Shown here piece by piece: positions 53,324 to 62,042 of a stretch of DNA of 64,000 nt. Origin of the DNA: Butyrivibrio sp. X503 (GTDB taxonomy: Bacteria > Bacillota > Clostridia > Lachnospirales > Lachnospiraceae); the NCBI RefSeq assembly GCF_003625475.1, contig NZ_RAIQ01000004.1, positions 372,001-436,000 on the forward strand. Reading direction: 5' to 3'. A model generated the notes under the pieces. The model was given only the letters and a program-made list of their open reading frames with translations, did not search any database and had not been told where the DNA came from. Numbering within the stretch: position 1 is the stretch's first letter; each line of letters starts with the position of its first letter. A program made the translations under genes and the position numbers.

Positions 53324-53875
53324 TTATTTCTTTGCTTCTCCCTCTGGGAAGATGATCTTATTAACAAAGAAGAATATTATCATGCTGACGCCGCCGTTGA
53401 GGACTGTGGTTCCTATGTTGTATACGAAGTCGGGAACGAACCGGCCGGCTACTGCCACCCAAGCACAATTTATGGAATTAACTATGCAGGTGATCACGCA
53501 GAAAGCGATGAAATACCACATTGCCTGATACCAGATGTTTCCTTTACTTCTAAACACGAAGCTGCGCTGGATGGGAAAGTTTACGCACTCTCCGATCACC
53601 ATAGCGACCATGTACGCTGCGAAGTAGGCAAGTCCGCCTTGCGCTGTGTCATAGCCGATGATGTTCCATTTAAAATCAACTCCGAAGAGATTGACGGGAA
53701 TTCCCGGCCAACCGAATGCCTTGTCTCCGAGTCCCTTAAACGCGTAGGGAAGGAACTGAAGTATCAGATACTTAAAGACTGTGATGACGTTAGAGACAAT
53801 AACAAACAGTCCGCCCTCTCTTATCCACTTCGCTGCTTTTGGGTGCTTGGTAGCATATTCATTCCAAAAGTTCAT
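53324..53875 (-). CDS. GtrA-like membrane protein
   Basis: 183 residues, four membrane helices (about 22-42, 83-103, 117-138, 148-170). FPIQRSFVFRSKG after the second helix is the GtrA signature region. GtrA-like proteins help flip or anchor polyprenyl-linked sugars; no glycosyltransferase is adjacent. SD GGAGG. Located 36 bp after the GH3 gene and possibly co-transcribed. Confidence 0.85.
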   Translation of the reverse strand: MNFWNEYATKHPKAAKWIREGGLFVIVSNVITVFKYLILQFLPYAFKGLGDKAFGWPGIPVNLFGVDFKWNIIGYDTAQGGLAYFAAYMVAMVIGECVNFPIQRSFVFRSKGNIWYQAMWYFIAFCVITCIVNSINCAWVAVAGRFVPDFVYNIGTTVLNGGVSMIIFFFVNKIIFPEGEAKK

Positions 53876-53911
53876 AATATTTCCTCCAAATCAATATACT
53901 TATGTACCAGC

Positions 53912-56338
53912 TTATTCAGCTCTCTTTAGCATGCTCTCATAAGCTCTGTTCTTTCTGCTGTTTCTGAAATATCCGCCGATTATCTTTCCAAGGCCCTTAA
54001 AGAAATGACCGTTTACAAGCTTAACAATACCGTCTACCATCTCCATGCTGACAGCGCCCTGAGTCATCTTCGCCATTGCCCTAAACGGCATGTTGTAGAT
54101 GAACATGATGTTGAGATCGGGCTTTCCGCTCTCATCGGCTTTTTTCTTCATTGCCGTAAGGCGTCTGTAAGCAAATCTTGCAAGTCCGCTCTTAGCGTAG
54201 TACATCTGGCAAATAGCGTCGTTCTCGCCGAGAAGTCCGCTCCAGTTTCCGTCCGGAATCTTACTTCCGAGAAGCTTCTCATACTCGGAATCTTCAACAA
54301 GCTGCACGTTTCCGGAGTAATATGATGAAAGTCCGGAAGGCTCGTACGGATAATCCGCTGTCGTTCCGTTTACAAAAAGACCTGTCGAAAGCTTGATATC
54401 TGCGCTGCTTGCGCCGATCATCACGGTATAATTACCTTCTTCGATCTCCCACTTATCAGTTTTTACGTTAAAATAACGGAATGTTTTATCGTCAAAAGAG
54501 ATCCTGACTTCCTTACTTTCTCCCGCCTTTAAAAAGACTTTGGTAAAGCCCTTCAGTTCTTTCTTTGGTCTGAAAACAACAGCACCCTTTAAGGAAACAT
54601 AGAGCTGGCAAACCTCCGCACCGTCCCTGCTTCCGACATTTTTAAGGGTAAATGATACTCCTTCTCTGTCTGCTTTCATATTACTGTATTCAAAGCTTGT
54701 ATATGAAAGTCCGAAGCCAAACGGATAGAGAACCGGAATATTTGCGGTGTCATAATATCTGTAACCGACATAAAGGCTTTCTCTGTACTCGGAAGTTCTC
54801 TCGCGGCTCGGATAGTAGCGATAGCATGAAGTATCCTCAAGTCTCCTCGGAATAGTCTCGGAAAGCTTACCCGAAGGATTGACGTCACCTGTGAGTATAT
54901 CGAGCACAGCTCCTGCGCCTGCCTGTCCGTTGAGATAGCAGTGAAGAAGCGCTTTGAAATGATGATGCCAAGGCATCTCTATAGCAGAACCTGCGCTTAT
55001 AATTCCAACAAGATTTGGATTAACCTGTGCAAGCTCCTGAAGGAGATTGATCTGATTCTGAGGTATTCTCATATGGTTTCTGTCCATTCCCTCGGACTCG
55101 CTGTCTTCATTAAGTCCAAAGAAGAAAAGAACCACATCAGCCTTAGCAGCAAGATCAAGAGCTTCTTTCTTGGTTGCCGCATCCTCTTCGCCGTTTCTGG
55201 AATAGCCTCTACTCTTGCCCACAACCTTAAGATTGTAATTATCTATCATCTCAACCACGGTTTCGATCTTGGTAGGATTAACAAGAGAAGAACCTGCTCC
55301 CTGATATCTTGGAACAAATGCAAAATCACCTATAACGGCAACACTTACTCCGCTCTTAAGCGGAAGGATCGCGCTTTCGTTTTTAAGAAGGATTGCACTC
55401 TCGGCTGCCGCTTTCCTTGCTATGTTATGATGAGCATTTTTGTCAAATTCATCTCTCTTTCCCTTGGCGTTCTCACTAAGAGCAAGAACAACGTCAAGGA
55501 GTTCGTCTACTCTTTTATCTACATCTTCCTGTCTTATCTTGCCGCATCTTACAGCCTCGATAAGCTCTCTTGCAGAATCAAGTCCGGGGTTGGGCATTTC
55601 AAGATTGGAGCCTGCCGCCACACCAAGCGCGTGATCGTTTGAAGCGCCCCAGTCGGTAATCACGATTCCGTCAAAGCCCCATTCTTTTCTCAATATATCA
55701 TTCAAAAGATGCTTATTCTCGTTGGCATAGGTTCCGTTGATCTCATTGTATGCAGACATGATGGTCTTCGCCTTACCCTCTTTTACCGCGATCTCGAAAC
55801 CTGTAAGATAAATCTCTCTCAATGTTCTTTCATCGATCACGGAATTCATTGCCATTCGTCTAAGCTCTTGAGAATTGACTGCAAAGTGCTTGGGGCACGC
55901 ATATACGCCTTTTGACTGAATACCCTTTACGTATGAAGCAGCCATTTTACCCGCAAGATAAGGATCTTCGGAAAAATACTCAAAGTTTCTTCCGCAAAGA
56001 GGACTTCTCTTGATGTTAAGTCCGGGGCCAAGAAGAACGTTAACGCCTTCAGCCATAGCCTCTTCACCGAGAGTACTTCCGATCTCTTCGCCAAGCTTCT
56101 CATCCCAGCTTCCTGCAATAGTAGCTGCTGTAGGAAAACATGTGGCGGGAACGGACGCGTTGAGTCCAAGGTGGTCTCCTGCTCCTGCCTGCTTTCTCAC
56201 ACCGTGAGGGCCGTCTGAGCAAAAGATTGAAGGAATGCCGAGTCTTTCAAAATCTCTTGACTGCCATTCTCCCTTTCCGCTAAGGAACGCTGCCTTTTCT
56301 TCTATTGTCATCTTCTCAATGATATCCTGATGTTTCAT
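53912..56338 (-). CDS. glycoside hydrolase family 3 enzyme (beta-glucosidase-like), normal domain order
   Basis: 808 residues. (a/b)8 domain first (about 1-300) with GRNFEYFSEDPYLAGKMAASYVKGIQ, CPKHFAVNSQE and nucleophile Asp in GIVITDWGAS; a/b-sandwich second (about 320-530); FnIII-like domain (about 560-680; SFTLKNVGSRDGAEVCQLYV); and an extra C-terminal region of about 120 residues. No signal peptide, so cytoplasmic beta-glucosidase or xylosidase. SD GAGAGGGG favours the ATG at 56338 over an upstream in-frame codon. Confidence 0.92.
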   Translation of the reverse strand: MKHQDIIEKMTIEEKAAFLSGKGEWQSRDFERLGIPSIFCSDGPHGVRKQAGAGDHLGLNASVPATCFPTAATIAGSWDEKLGEEIGSTLGEEAMAEGVNVLLGPGLNIKRSPLCGRNFEYFSEDPYLAGKMAASYVKGIQSKGVYACPKHFAVNSQELRRMAMNSVIDERTLREIYLTGFEIAVKEGKAKTIMSAYNEINGTYANENKHLLNDILRKEWGFDGIVITDWGASNDHALGVAAGSNLEMPNPGLDSARELIEAVRCGKIRQEDVDKRVDELLDVVLALSENAKGKRDEFDKNAHHNIARKAAAESAILLKNESAILPLKSGVSVAVIGDFAFVPRYQGAGSSLVNPTKIETVVEMIDNYNLKVVGKSRGYSRNGEEDAATKKEALDLAAKADVVLFFFGLNEDSESEGMDRNHMRIPQNQINLLQELAQVNPNLVGIISAGSAIEMPWHHHFKALLHCYLNGQAGAGAVLDILTGDVNPSGKLSETIPRRLEDTSCYRYYPSRERTSEYRESLYVGYRYYDTANIPVLYPFGFGLSYTSFEYSNMKADREGVSFTLKNVGSRDGAEVCQLYVSLKGAVVFRPKKELKGFTKVFLKAGESKEVRISFDDKTFRYFNVKTDKWEIEEGNYTVMIGASSADIKLSTGLFVNGTTADYPYEPSGLSSYYSGNVQLVEDSEYEKLLGSKIPDGNWSGLLGENDAICQMYYAKSGLARFAYRRLTAMKKKADESGKPDLNIMFIYNMPFRAMAKMTQGAVSMEMVDGIVKLVNGHFFKGLGKIIGGYFRNSRKNRAYESMLKRAE

Positions 56339-56363
56339 GGGTTTCCCCTCTCTATATTTAAAG

Positions 56364-56387
56364 GGTAGGGGGCAAAAGCCCCCCACC
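56364..56387 (-). terminator. GC-rich hairpin between the two GH3 genes
   Basis: GGTAGGGGGC/GCCCCCCACC arms around AAAA in the 59-bp gap. No good T tract follows on the minus strand, so it may only partly terminate or protect the upstream message, letting the second GH3 gene be read at a lower level. Confidence 0.5.
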
Positions 56388-56397
56388 GTGAAATTAT

Positions 56398-59334
56398 TTA
56401 TTCAGCAGTAACCTGCTCAGTATTTTTTTCCTTAAGATATCTCTTAATGAACTTGAACATAAGGAATGCCATAAGTGCTGCAAGGATCACATCAACAACG
56501 ATCATGATAACCTGCCACTTAGCCATGCCCATCTTAAGGTTCTCGGGAGCATAAGCTCTTGAGTTAACTACAGTGTAGAGAATGTTCTTGGTTGCATCAC
56601 GCATAGCTGTCTGCGCACCGGGTGTTTCTCTGAACTGTACGTTGTTTGTTGCAGTAGGATAGTTAACGAGCATGCAGTCTGTACCGTTTCTGATAGCCTG
56701 ATCTGAGCTCATGTATCCGTAAACACCGAAGTAATCTGTAAGTGCAAAGCCCTTGAAGCCCCACTCATCTCTGAGTACAGTCTTCATAAGTGTGCTGCTG
56801 CCGCCTGCCCAACGGTTACCGATGTAGTTGAAGGAAGACATTACCGCACAGATATCAACATTCTTTACGCATCTCTCGAAAGGCTTAAGGTAGATCTCAC
56901 GGATAGCCTGCTCATTGGACCATGTGCAGAGCATATCAAGTCTGTTCTGCTCCTGATCGTTCATGGCAAAGTGCTTGATGTAAGCATATACACCATTCTC
57001 CCATGAACCCTTACAAGCTTCAGATGCGATATATCCTGAAAGAACTCCGTCCTCTGAGTAGTACTCAAAGTTACGTCCTGCAAATGCTGTTCTGTGAATG
57101 TTCATGGCAGGTGCATACCAACCTGATACATCCATCTCATTAGCCATCTTTCCGATGTAATCACCAAAGCTGTGAGCAAGGTCTTTGTTAAATGTAGCTG
57201 CAATTGTAACTCCTACAGGGAATCCGAGTGATCCTACCTGTGTGAAGTTGTTGTTGATCGAAGCAGGACCGTCACAGTCATTTGTACGAACCTTGCCGAT
57301 TGACTCAACTGAGTTGGTCTGATATCCGCCAAGTGAAATAAGTGCGTTCATATCATCAAGTGACATTGAATCAAGAAGCTCATCCCACTTAGCATCGTTT
57401 CTGTCTGCGCCGCGAAGATCTGCAAGCTTAAGAGTTGTAGTAGCTCCTGTCTTAATTGCCTGTGCAGCGGGATCTTCATCCTGTGCCGTAGCTTCGGGTG
57501 TAAGGTAGTTACTGATATTATAGAAAGTGCTCTTTGCATCGGCGCTCATCTCGTAGCTTGCGGGAGCCTTTGTAGCCTCTTCATAGTTAGCAAATCCATC
57601 GGCTCTTGAAAGGTATGTAAGTCCGCCGTTAGCATAGTCAAAAGTATTTGTTGCCGTAACAAGATCGCTATCTCTCTTGTTATCTCCGTTATATGTAACA
57701 GTCTCGCCGACATTGTATGTCTTTGAATCAATTACATTGTGTGAATCTGAGTTGATTGAGATCACATACTCGCCTGCCTCAAGAACATAGCCCTTAGCAT
57801 CCTGATAATCGTAAGAAGCCATATCTTCTACAGCAAATGTGATGTGAACTGTCTCGGAAGCACCGGGCTCAAGCATTCCTGTCTTTTCAAACTGAACAAG
57901 GTTAGCGCTTGCCTTCTCAATGCCGCCGTTTGTGTAAGGAGGATTGTAATAAACTTCTACTACATCCTTACCTGCTTTGTCGCCTGTATTGGTTACAGTT
58001 ACGTCAAAAGAGATATTTCCGTCAGCTTCTGTGATCTCACCCATCTCCTGCTTGAAGCTTGTGTATGAAAGTCCGTAGCCGAAAGGATACTGAACTGTCT
58101 GATCATAATCGATAAGTCCCTCAAGCGCTGCTGTCTCATAGAACTTATAACCTACATAGATACCCTCTACATAGTTGATAAATGAAACAATAGATGTTGA
58201 CTCTGTGCCTGTAAATCCTACAGAAGTATAAGCAAAGTCATCCATATTTGTGTAGTTGAAGTCACCGAAGTTATTCCACCAAGGTGTCTTTTCATAGTCA
58301 TAAACATAAGTGTCAATAGTTTTTCCCGAAGGATTAACCTCACCCGTTACGATCTCGCCAAGAGCTGCCATTCCTACGTGACCCATTCCTGCTGCCCAGA
58401 GAGCACTCTTGATCTGAGGGTGATCATTTATAAATCCGAGTTCAAAAGAATTTGCTCCGTTGTAAACAAGGATAACCTTATCAAAGTTATCGCATACAAG
58501 GTCGATCATCTCTTCTTCTCTGTTTGTAAGCTGAAGATAGTGATCACCTGCATCCCAGTCTTTTCCTTCGTTGAGTGTATCGTCATACACACCTGCCGTA
58601 TAAGTTGTTCCGTCCTGATATGAACCGTCTACAACTGCAACCATATCAGCGGGAAGATCAGCACCCTCACCACCTGAACGGCTGATAACGATCATTGCCG
58701 TATCAGAGAAATTCTTGGCATTGTCTATAAGCTCCTGAGAATAAAGAGAAACGTTGGGTTCGGGAAGAGTCCAATCCTGTGCCCACATTCCAACCTCAGG
58801 TCTTCCTGTCTTATAATCCGTATAGAACTTAGTAAGTTCTGCGTTAGTCTCAATTCCCGCATCCTTTAAAGAATCAAGAAGTGAGATCTTTGCATAAGCA
58901 TCGTTAAGTGATCCCGATCCTGCTCCACCAAGGATCGCATCTGTTGAAGCCCATCCGAATACGTTGAGCTTAGATCCCGATGCTACGGGAAGAGTGTTGT
59001 CCTTGTTCTCCAAAAGAACTATTCCCTCTTCCGCGATCTGCTTAGCGAGAACGGTTGCTTCGTCAGAAGTTTCTTTTGTGATTGTTCCGCTTCCGCTCAC
59101 AAGATCAAGCATTGTACGCATAGGTCCTGTGCAGATCATATTTACGCTTACGCAGATACCAACGATCATTGCTACAAGCGCAGTGCCTCTAATGAGCCTT
59201 TTAACCGGCTTTTTCATTTTCATAACCGCAACCATGCATATAACAGCAAGTGCAATTATGATTCCGATAGCTATCAAATAAGGTCTGATAGAAGAAATGA
59301 CGTTTAACACGTCGTCCATATTGATAGATAACAT
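56398..59334 (-). CDS. membrane-anchored GH3 enzyme with reversed domain order
   Basis: 978 residues. Two N-terminal helices (about 18-40, 50-68), one C-terminal helix (about 935-955). Between them the GH3 domains are permuted: a/b-sandwich first (VASGSKLNVFGWASTD, GGAGSGSLN), then FnIII (VTVTNTGDKAGKDVVEVYY), then the (a/b)8 barrel (FPVGVTIAATFN, GRNFEYYSEDGVLSG, IKHFAMNDQEQNR, nucleophile Asp in ALTDYFG). The catalytic part should face outside. Reversed-order GH3 enzymes are known from rumen bacteria. SD GGGAGG fixes the ATG at 59334. Confidence 0.9.
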   Translation of the reverse strand: MLSINMDDVLNVISSIRPYLIAIGIIIALAVICMVAVMKMKKPVKRLIRGTALVAMIVGICVSVNMICTGPMRTMLDLVSGSGTITKETSDEATVLAKQIAEEGIVLLENKDNTLPVASGSKLNVFGWASTDAILGGAGSGSLNDAYAKISLLDSLKDAGIETNAELTKFYTDYKTGRPEVGMWAQDWTLPEPNVSLYSQELIDNAKNFSDTAMIVISRSGGEGADLPADMVAVVDGSYQDGTTYTAGVYDDTLNEGKDWDAGDHYLQLTNREEEMIDLVCDNFDKVILVYNGANSFELGFINDHPQIKSALWAAGMGHVGMAALGEIVTGEVNPSGKTIDTYVYDYEKTPWWNNFGDFNYTNMDDFAYTSVGFTGTESTSIVSFINYVEGIYVGYKFYETAALEGLIDYDQTVQYPFGYGLSYTSFKQEMGEITEADGNISFDVTVTNTGDKAGKDVVEVYYNPPYTNGGIEKASANLVQFEKTGMLEPGASETVHITFAVEDMASYDYQDAKGYVLEAGEYVISINSDSHNVIDSKTYNVGETVTYNGDNKRDSDLVTATNTFDYANGGLTYLSRADGFANYEEATKAPASYEMSADAKSTFYNISNYLTPEATAQDEDPAAQAIKTGATTTLKLADLRGADRNDAKWDELLDSMSLDDMNALISLGGYQTNSVESIGKVRTNDCDGPASINNNFTQVGSLGFPVGVTIAATFNKDLAHSFGDYIGKMANEMDVSGWYAPAMNIHRTAFAGRNFEYYSEDGVLSGYIASEACKGSWENGVYAYIKHFAMNDQEQNRLDMLCTWSNEQAIREIYLKPFERCVKNVDICAVMSSFNYIGNRWAGGSSTLMKTVLRDEWGFKGFALTDYFGVYGYMSSDQAIRNGTDCMLVNYPTATNNVQFRETPGAQTAMRDATKNILYTVVNSRAYAPENLKMGMAKWQVIMIVVDVILAALMAFLMFKFIKRYLKEKNTEQVTAE

Positions 59335-59356
59335 GATATAACCTCCCTTTTTATTC

Positions 59357-59380
59357 GCACTTTTATTAACCGAAAAGTGC
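59357..59380 (-). promoter_or_regulatory. palindromic operator before the membrane GH3 gene
   Basis: GCACTTTT/AAAAGTGC, a perfect 8-bp inverted repeat with an 8-nt spacer, between a TATAGT -10 candidate (near 59390) and the ribosome binding site. Well placed for a repressor. Confidence 0.5.
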
Positions 59381-59418
59381 AGGATATGTTTACTATAATT
59401 CGAGGTTATCACAATAAA

Positions 59419-59456
59419 AAAATCGTGCCGTTTTTGTCATAAACGGTACGATTTTT
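59419..59456. terminator. terminator after the histidine kinase gene
   Basis: AAATCGTGCCGTTT/AAACGGTACGATTT, 14 bp including one G-T pair, with T runs on both strands. It separates the two-component genes from the GH3 genes. Confidence 0.85.
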
Positions 59457-59468
59457 GTCGTGAACGGA

Positions 59469-60767
59469 TTATTGCGGTATCAAAATTTTAAGCTCAAACC
59501 ACTTGTCATTTACGCCAAAATTCAGCGTTCCGTGGTATTTTTCAACCGTATATCTGATACTCTTAAGTCCGAATCCGTGATTTCCTTTATCGGACTTGGT
59601 CGTCACGGGATATCCGTTCTTTATTGTCAGCCTGCTCTCGCAATAATTGTTTATTTGGATAAGGATAAAGTTCTTTTTCGGTGATATCGCGATATGGATC
59701 AGTCTCTTTTCCGGATCATCGATCAAAGATACATTCTCGATGGCATTATCCAGAGCATTTCCGAATATCGTACAGATATCCGCGACATGCATAAAATCAA
59801 GAATATTTCCGTCCGCGACACAGGTTATCTTTATGTTATTGGCGCGGCAGTTAAGCATCTTACCTGCAATAAGCGTATCGAGAACACTGTTACCCGTCTG
59901 AAGCTCCGGACTGTACGCCTCAAGCTCCTGCTCAAGCGTATCTATCCACTCTTTCCTCTCCTCTTCGCTCATCTCTGCACGAAGCCCCGCGATCTGGTGC
60001 TTAAGATCATGGTATTTCATATTTATCAGGTCAAAAGAGTTCTGATAGTTCCTGTACTTATCGTACTGGGCCTTAAGCATCGCATGAATATTTCTTAGCT
60101 CTTTTTCCGCAAGAAGCTCACAGATCCTGCTCTGATATACATAAAGGATCATGATACCCGCGATATCGACAAGCGTCCTGATGTAAAAGATATCTGCGGC
60201 AACCTCCGACGAAAACGGTGTGTTCTGCAAAATGAAACTTAGATTACTAAACGCAAATATCGCTGCGGCGATGACTATCGCGGCCCACAGTTCATGCGTA
60301 TTGATCTCAAGCTGGTTAACGCCCCTTGTGATGCTGACTTCCATGTAATGAGCCCAGACAAAAACAAGCCCGTATACAGCGATAAAAATAATAACCTGTA
60401 CGATCTTGGAAGGAGTCTTTGCAAGGAAATAGCATGCGAGCTGCCACTCGAGCGAAGCCGCAAACTCCGCAAGCAAAAACGCCCTCGCGCAGTAATAACC
60501 GATAACGTTCACCGTGACATCGCAGATAATGTACATATAGGCATACATAAAAACAACCGCGATAAGCATGCACGGGAGCCAGAAAACAACCGGAAGATTC
60601 TTGGTGAGCACAAGAAAAGCGCTCTGAATCACCAGCGCCAATATAGAATACAAAGTAAATCTCTTGTTATTAACTTTTCTTTTCAGAACAAAGCAATAGC
60701 TTACGCATGCAAGCCATTCCGCTATTGCCGTATATATTCTGGGAATATCCTGATAAATAGCGTCCAC
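59469..60767 (-). CDS. GHKL-type sensor histidine kinase (AgrC-like)
   Basis: 432 residues. Six N-terminal membrane helices (about 12-200), a coiled segment, phosphoacceptor His in MKYHDLKHQIAGL (about 252), then an ATP-binding GHKL domain with GNALDNAIENV (N box) and GNHGFGLKSIRYTVEKYHG (G box). AgrC-like kinases often sense peptides, but no agrB or agrD is seen. GTG start 8 nt after GGAGG. Partner of the preceding LytTR regulator (32-bp gap). Confidence 0.9.
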   Translation of the reverse strand: MDAIYQDIPRIYTAIAEWLACVSYCFVLKRKVNNKRFTLYSILALVIQSAFLVLTKNLPVVFWLPCMLIAVVFMYAYMYIICDVTVNVIGYYCARAFLLAEFAASLEWQLACYFLAKTPSKIVQVIIFIAVYGLVFVWAHYMEVSITRGVNQLEINTHELWAAIVIAAAIFAFSNLSFILQNTPFSSEVAADIFYIRTLVDIAGIMILYVYQSRICELLAEKELRNIHAMLKAQYDKYRNYQNSFDLINMKYHDLKHQIAGLRAEMSEEERKEWIDTLEQELEAYSPELQTGNSVLDTLIAGKMLNCRANNIKITCVADGNILDFMHVADICTIFGNALDNAIENVSLIDDPEKRLIHIAISPKKNFILIQINNYCESRLTIKNGYPVTTKSDKGNHGFGLKSIRYTVEKYHGTLNFGVNDKWFELKILIPQ

Positions 60768-60799
60768 TTATGCGCCTCCAAATAATCCGGTATTTATGA

Positions 60800-61507
60800 T
60801 CAAGATAATGAAGCCATATAATCCGTAAGAGCACTCATGAAATCACTCTTTCTTGCCCTGCTGATAAGGAGCTGCTTTCCTGCTATTATGCAGCTACCGT
60901 TCTCAACTCCGTCAACATATTTAAGATTAACAAGATAGCCCTTGTTACTCCTAAAGAATCCGTGCTTCGAAAGCTGCTCGTCGAAGTCTTTGAGCTTGGC
61001 TCTTATAGTGAATTCGCCTCCGCTTGTGTAGAAATTAAGATTGTGCCCCTCACTCTCTATGTAAAAGATATTGTCTATATCGAGCTTTTTTACGCCTGAA
61101 GGCATGTCTATGGAAATAATGTTATTGCTCTTTTTATTGAGTCTTCCTATCGCTCTTCCAAGCTTCTGGGAAAAAGCAAAGTAGCTAACGGGCTTAAGCA
61201 CATAGTCGAGCGCATCGACCTGGTATCCCCTGATCGCATAGTTCGTCATATTGGTTATGAACATGATAACAACATCCTGATCGAGCTTACGTATCTCTTC
61301 TGCTGCCGTCATCCCGTCCATAAGCTTCATCTCGATATCCATCAGGATTATGTCAAACTGGCCTCTGTACCCGTTTGTTATCTCGTCTCCGTCGCGGAAT
61401 CTGGTAATCTTGAAATAATGCCCACTCTCGCTCTGATACTTATTAACAAACTCAGTCAGCTGCTGTGCATATGCATCTTCATCTTCAACTATTGCAAGCT
61501 GGATCAT
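60800..61507 (-). CDS. LytTR-type response regulator
   Basis: 235 residues. Receiver domain (about 1-120): acidic pocket EDED, phosphoacceptor Asp57 in ILMDIEM, the T in MFITNMTN, the K in VLKPVSYF. LytTR DNA-binding domain (about 135-235): VKKLDIDNIFYIESEGHNLNFYT and HGFFRSNKGYLVNLKYVDGVENG. Head of the two-gene operon with the histidine kinase. Targets unknown; the downstream GH3 genes are possible targets by position only. Confidence 0.92.
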   Translation of the reverse strand: MIQLAIVEDEDAYAQQLTEFVNKYQSESGHYFKITRFRDGDEITNGYRGQFDIILMDIEMKLMDGMTAAEEIRKLDQDVVIMFITNMTNYAIRGYQVDALDYVLKPVSYFAFSQKLGRAIGRLNKKSNNIISIDMPSGVKKLDIDNIFYIESEGHNLNFYTSGGEFTIRAKLKDFDEQLSKHGFFRSNKGYLVNLKYVDGVENGSCIIAGKQLLISRARKSDFMSALTDYMASLS

Positions 61508-61533
61508 GAACCCGTACTCCGTTTCTCATTTTA

Positions 61534-61545
61534 ATTGCGCGCAAT
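61534..61545. promoter_or_regulatory. 12-bp palindrome upstream of the response regulator gene
   Basis: ATTGCGCGCAAT, a perfect palindrome in the leader region of the two-component operon, about 27 nt before the start codon. On the minus strand TTGACA and TATATT-like elements lie further upstream but with poor spacing. Confidence 0.35.
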
Positions 61546-61708
61546 ATAATAATACCTCACGCTGTCAAGTCCCCTTTTGTAGTCTAATGGTATTTTTTGA
61601 CAAGTCTCGCGGTTATCAGCTCTCAGCATAATTATAACCTATATAACGTTTGCTTTATTATTAAAAAACAATAAATTGCCTCTAGCAAAATGCTCTTAAA
61701 TCATGATC

Positions 61709-61903
61709 CGGCATGCATATTTGCTTTCTTCTCCAATATACATGCCTGGTTTTCGCAAAAAGTTGACGTAATATTGATAAACAGCATGTATATAAGCTAA
61801 TACCCTTTTTTGGCATGTCGACTTTTCCCGGCGTAATCCTACAAAAGATAAAAATATGCAAAAATAAGCATGCCAAATCATCTTTGTTGATGATTTGGCA
61901 TGC
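61709..61903. repeat. array of RCATGY motifs upstream of the two-component operon
   Basis: The 535-bp gap 61508-62042 has no credible gene. It carries RCATGY sites at 61711, 61740, 61784, 61813, 61868 and 61898; the last two lie in the terminator stem. The first two end a 37-nt block (CGGCATGCATAT ... ATACATGC) whose outer 12 and 8 nt match the araA-araR gap, with the same 29-bp spacing. GTTGACG also recurs in both gaps. Function unknown. Confidence 0.45.
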
Positions 61904-61908
61904 TTATT
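61863..61908 (-). terminator. 20-bp perfect hairpin, terminator after the SNF2 gene
   Basis: AATAAGCATGCCAAATCATC and its exact complement flank a 6-nt loop. On the minus strand TTATTTTTGC follows. It lies about 135 bp past the SNF2 stop. The stem itself contains two GCATGC motifs. Confidence 0.7.
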
Positions 61909-62042
61909 CCCTGTTTTTCATATTCTGTATTCTGATAATCCGGCAACCGGCCCCAATAAATCCGATCCCATGCATTATTACGCCGGCCTCTGTGGCACAT
62001 CCAGCAAGCATTAACTCATTTGCCACAACGACACACATATCT

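Noticed and set aside
61904-62038. 44-residue open frame starting MCVVVANELML
   Set aside because: It follows the SNF2 stop closely, but the ribosome binding site is weak and the frame runs into the arm of the terminator hairpin; not convincing as a gene.
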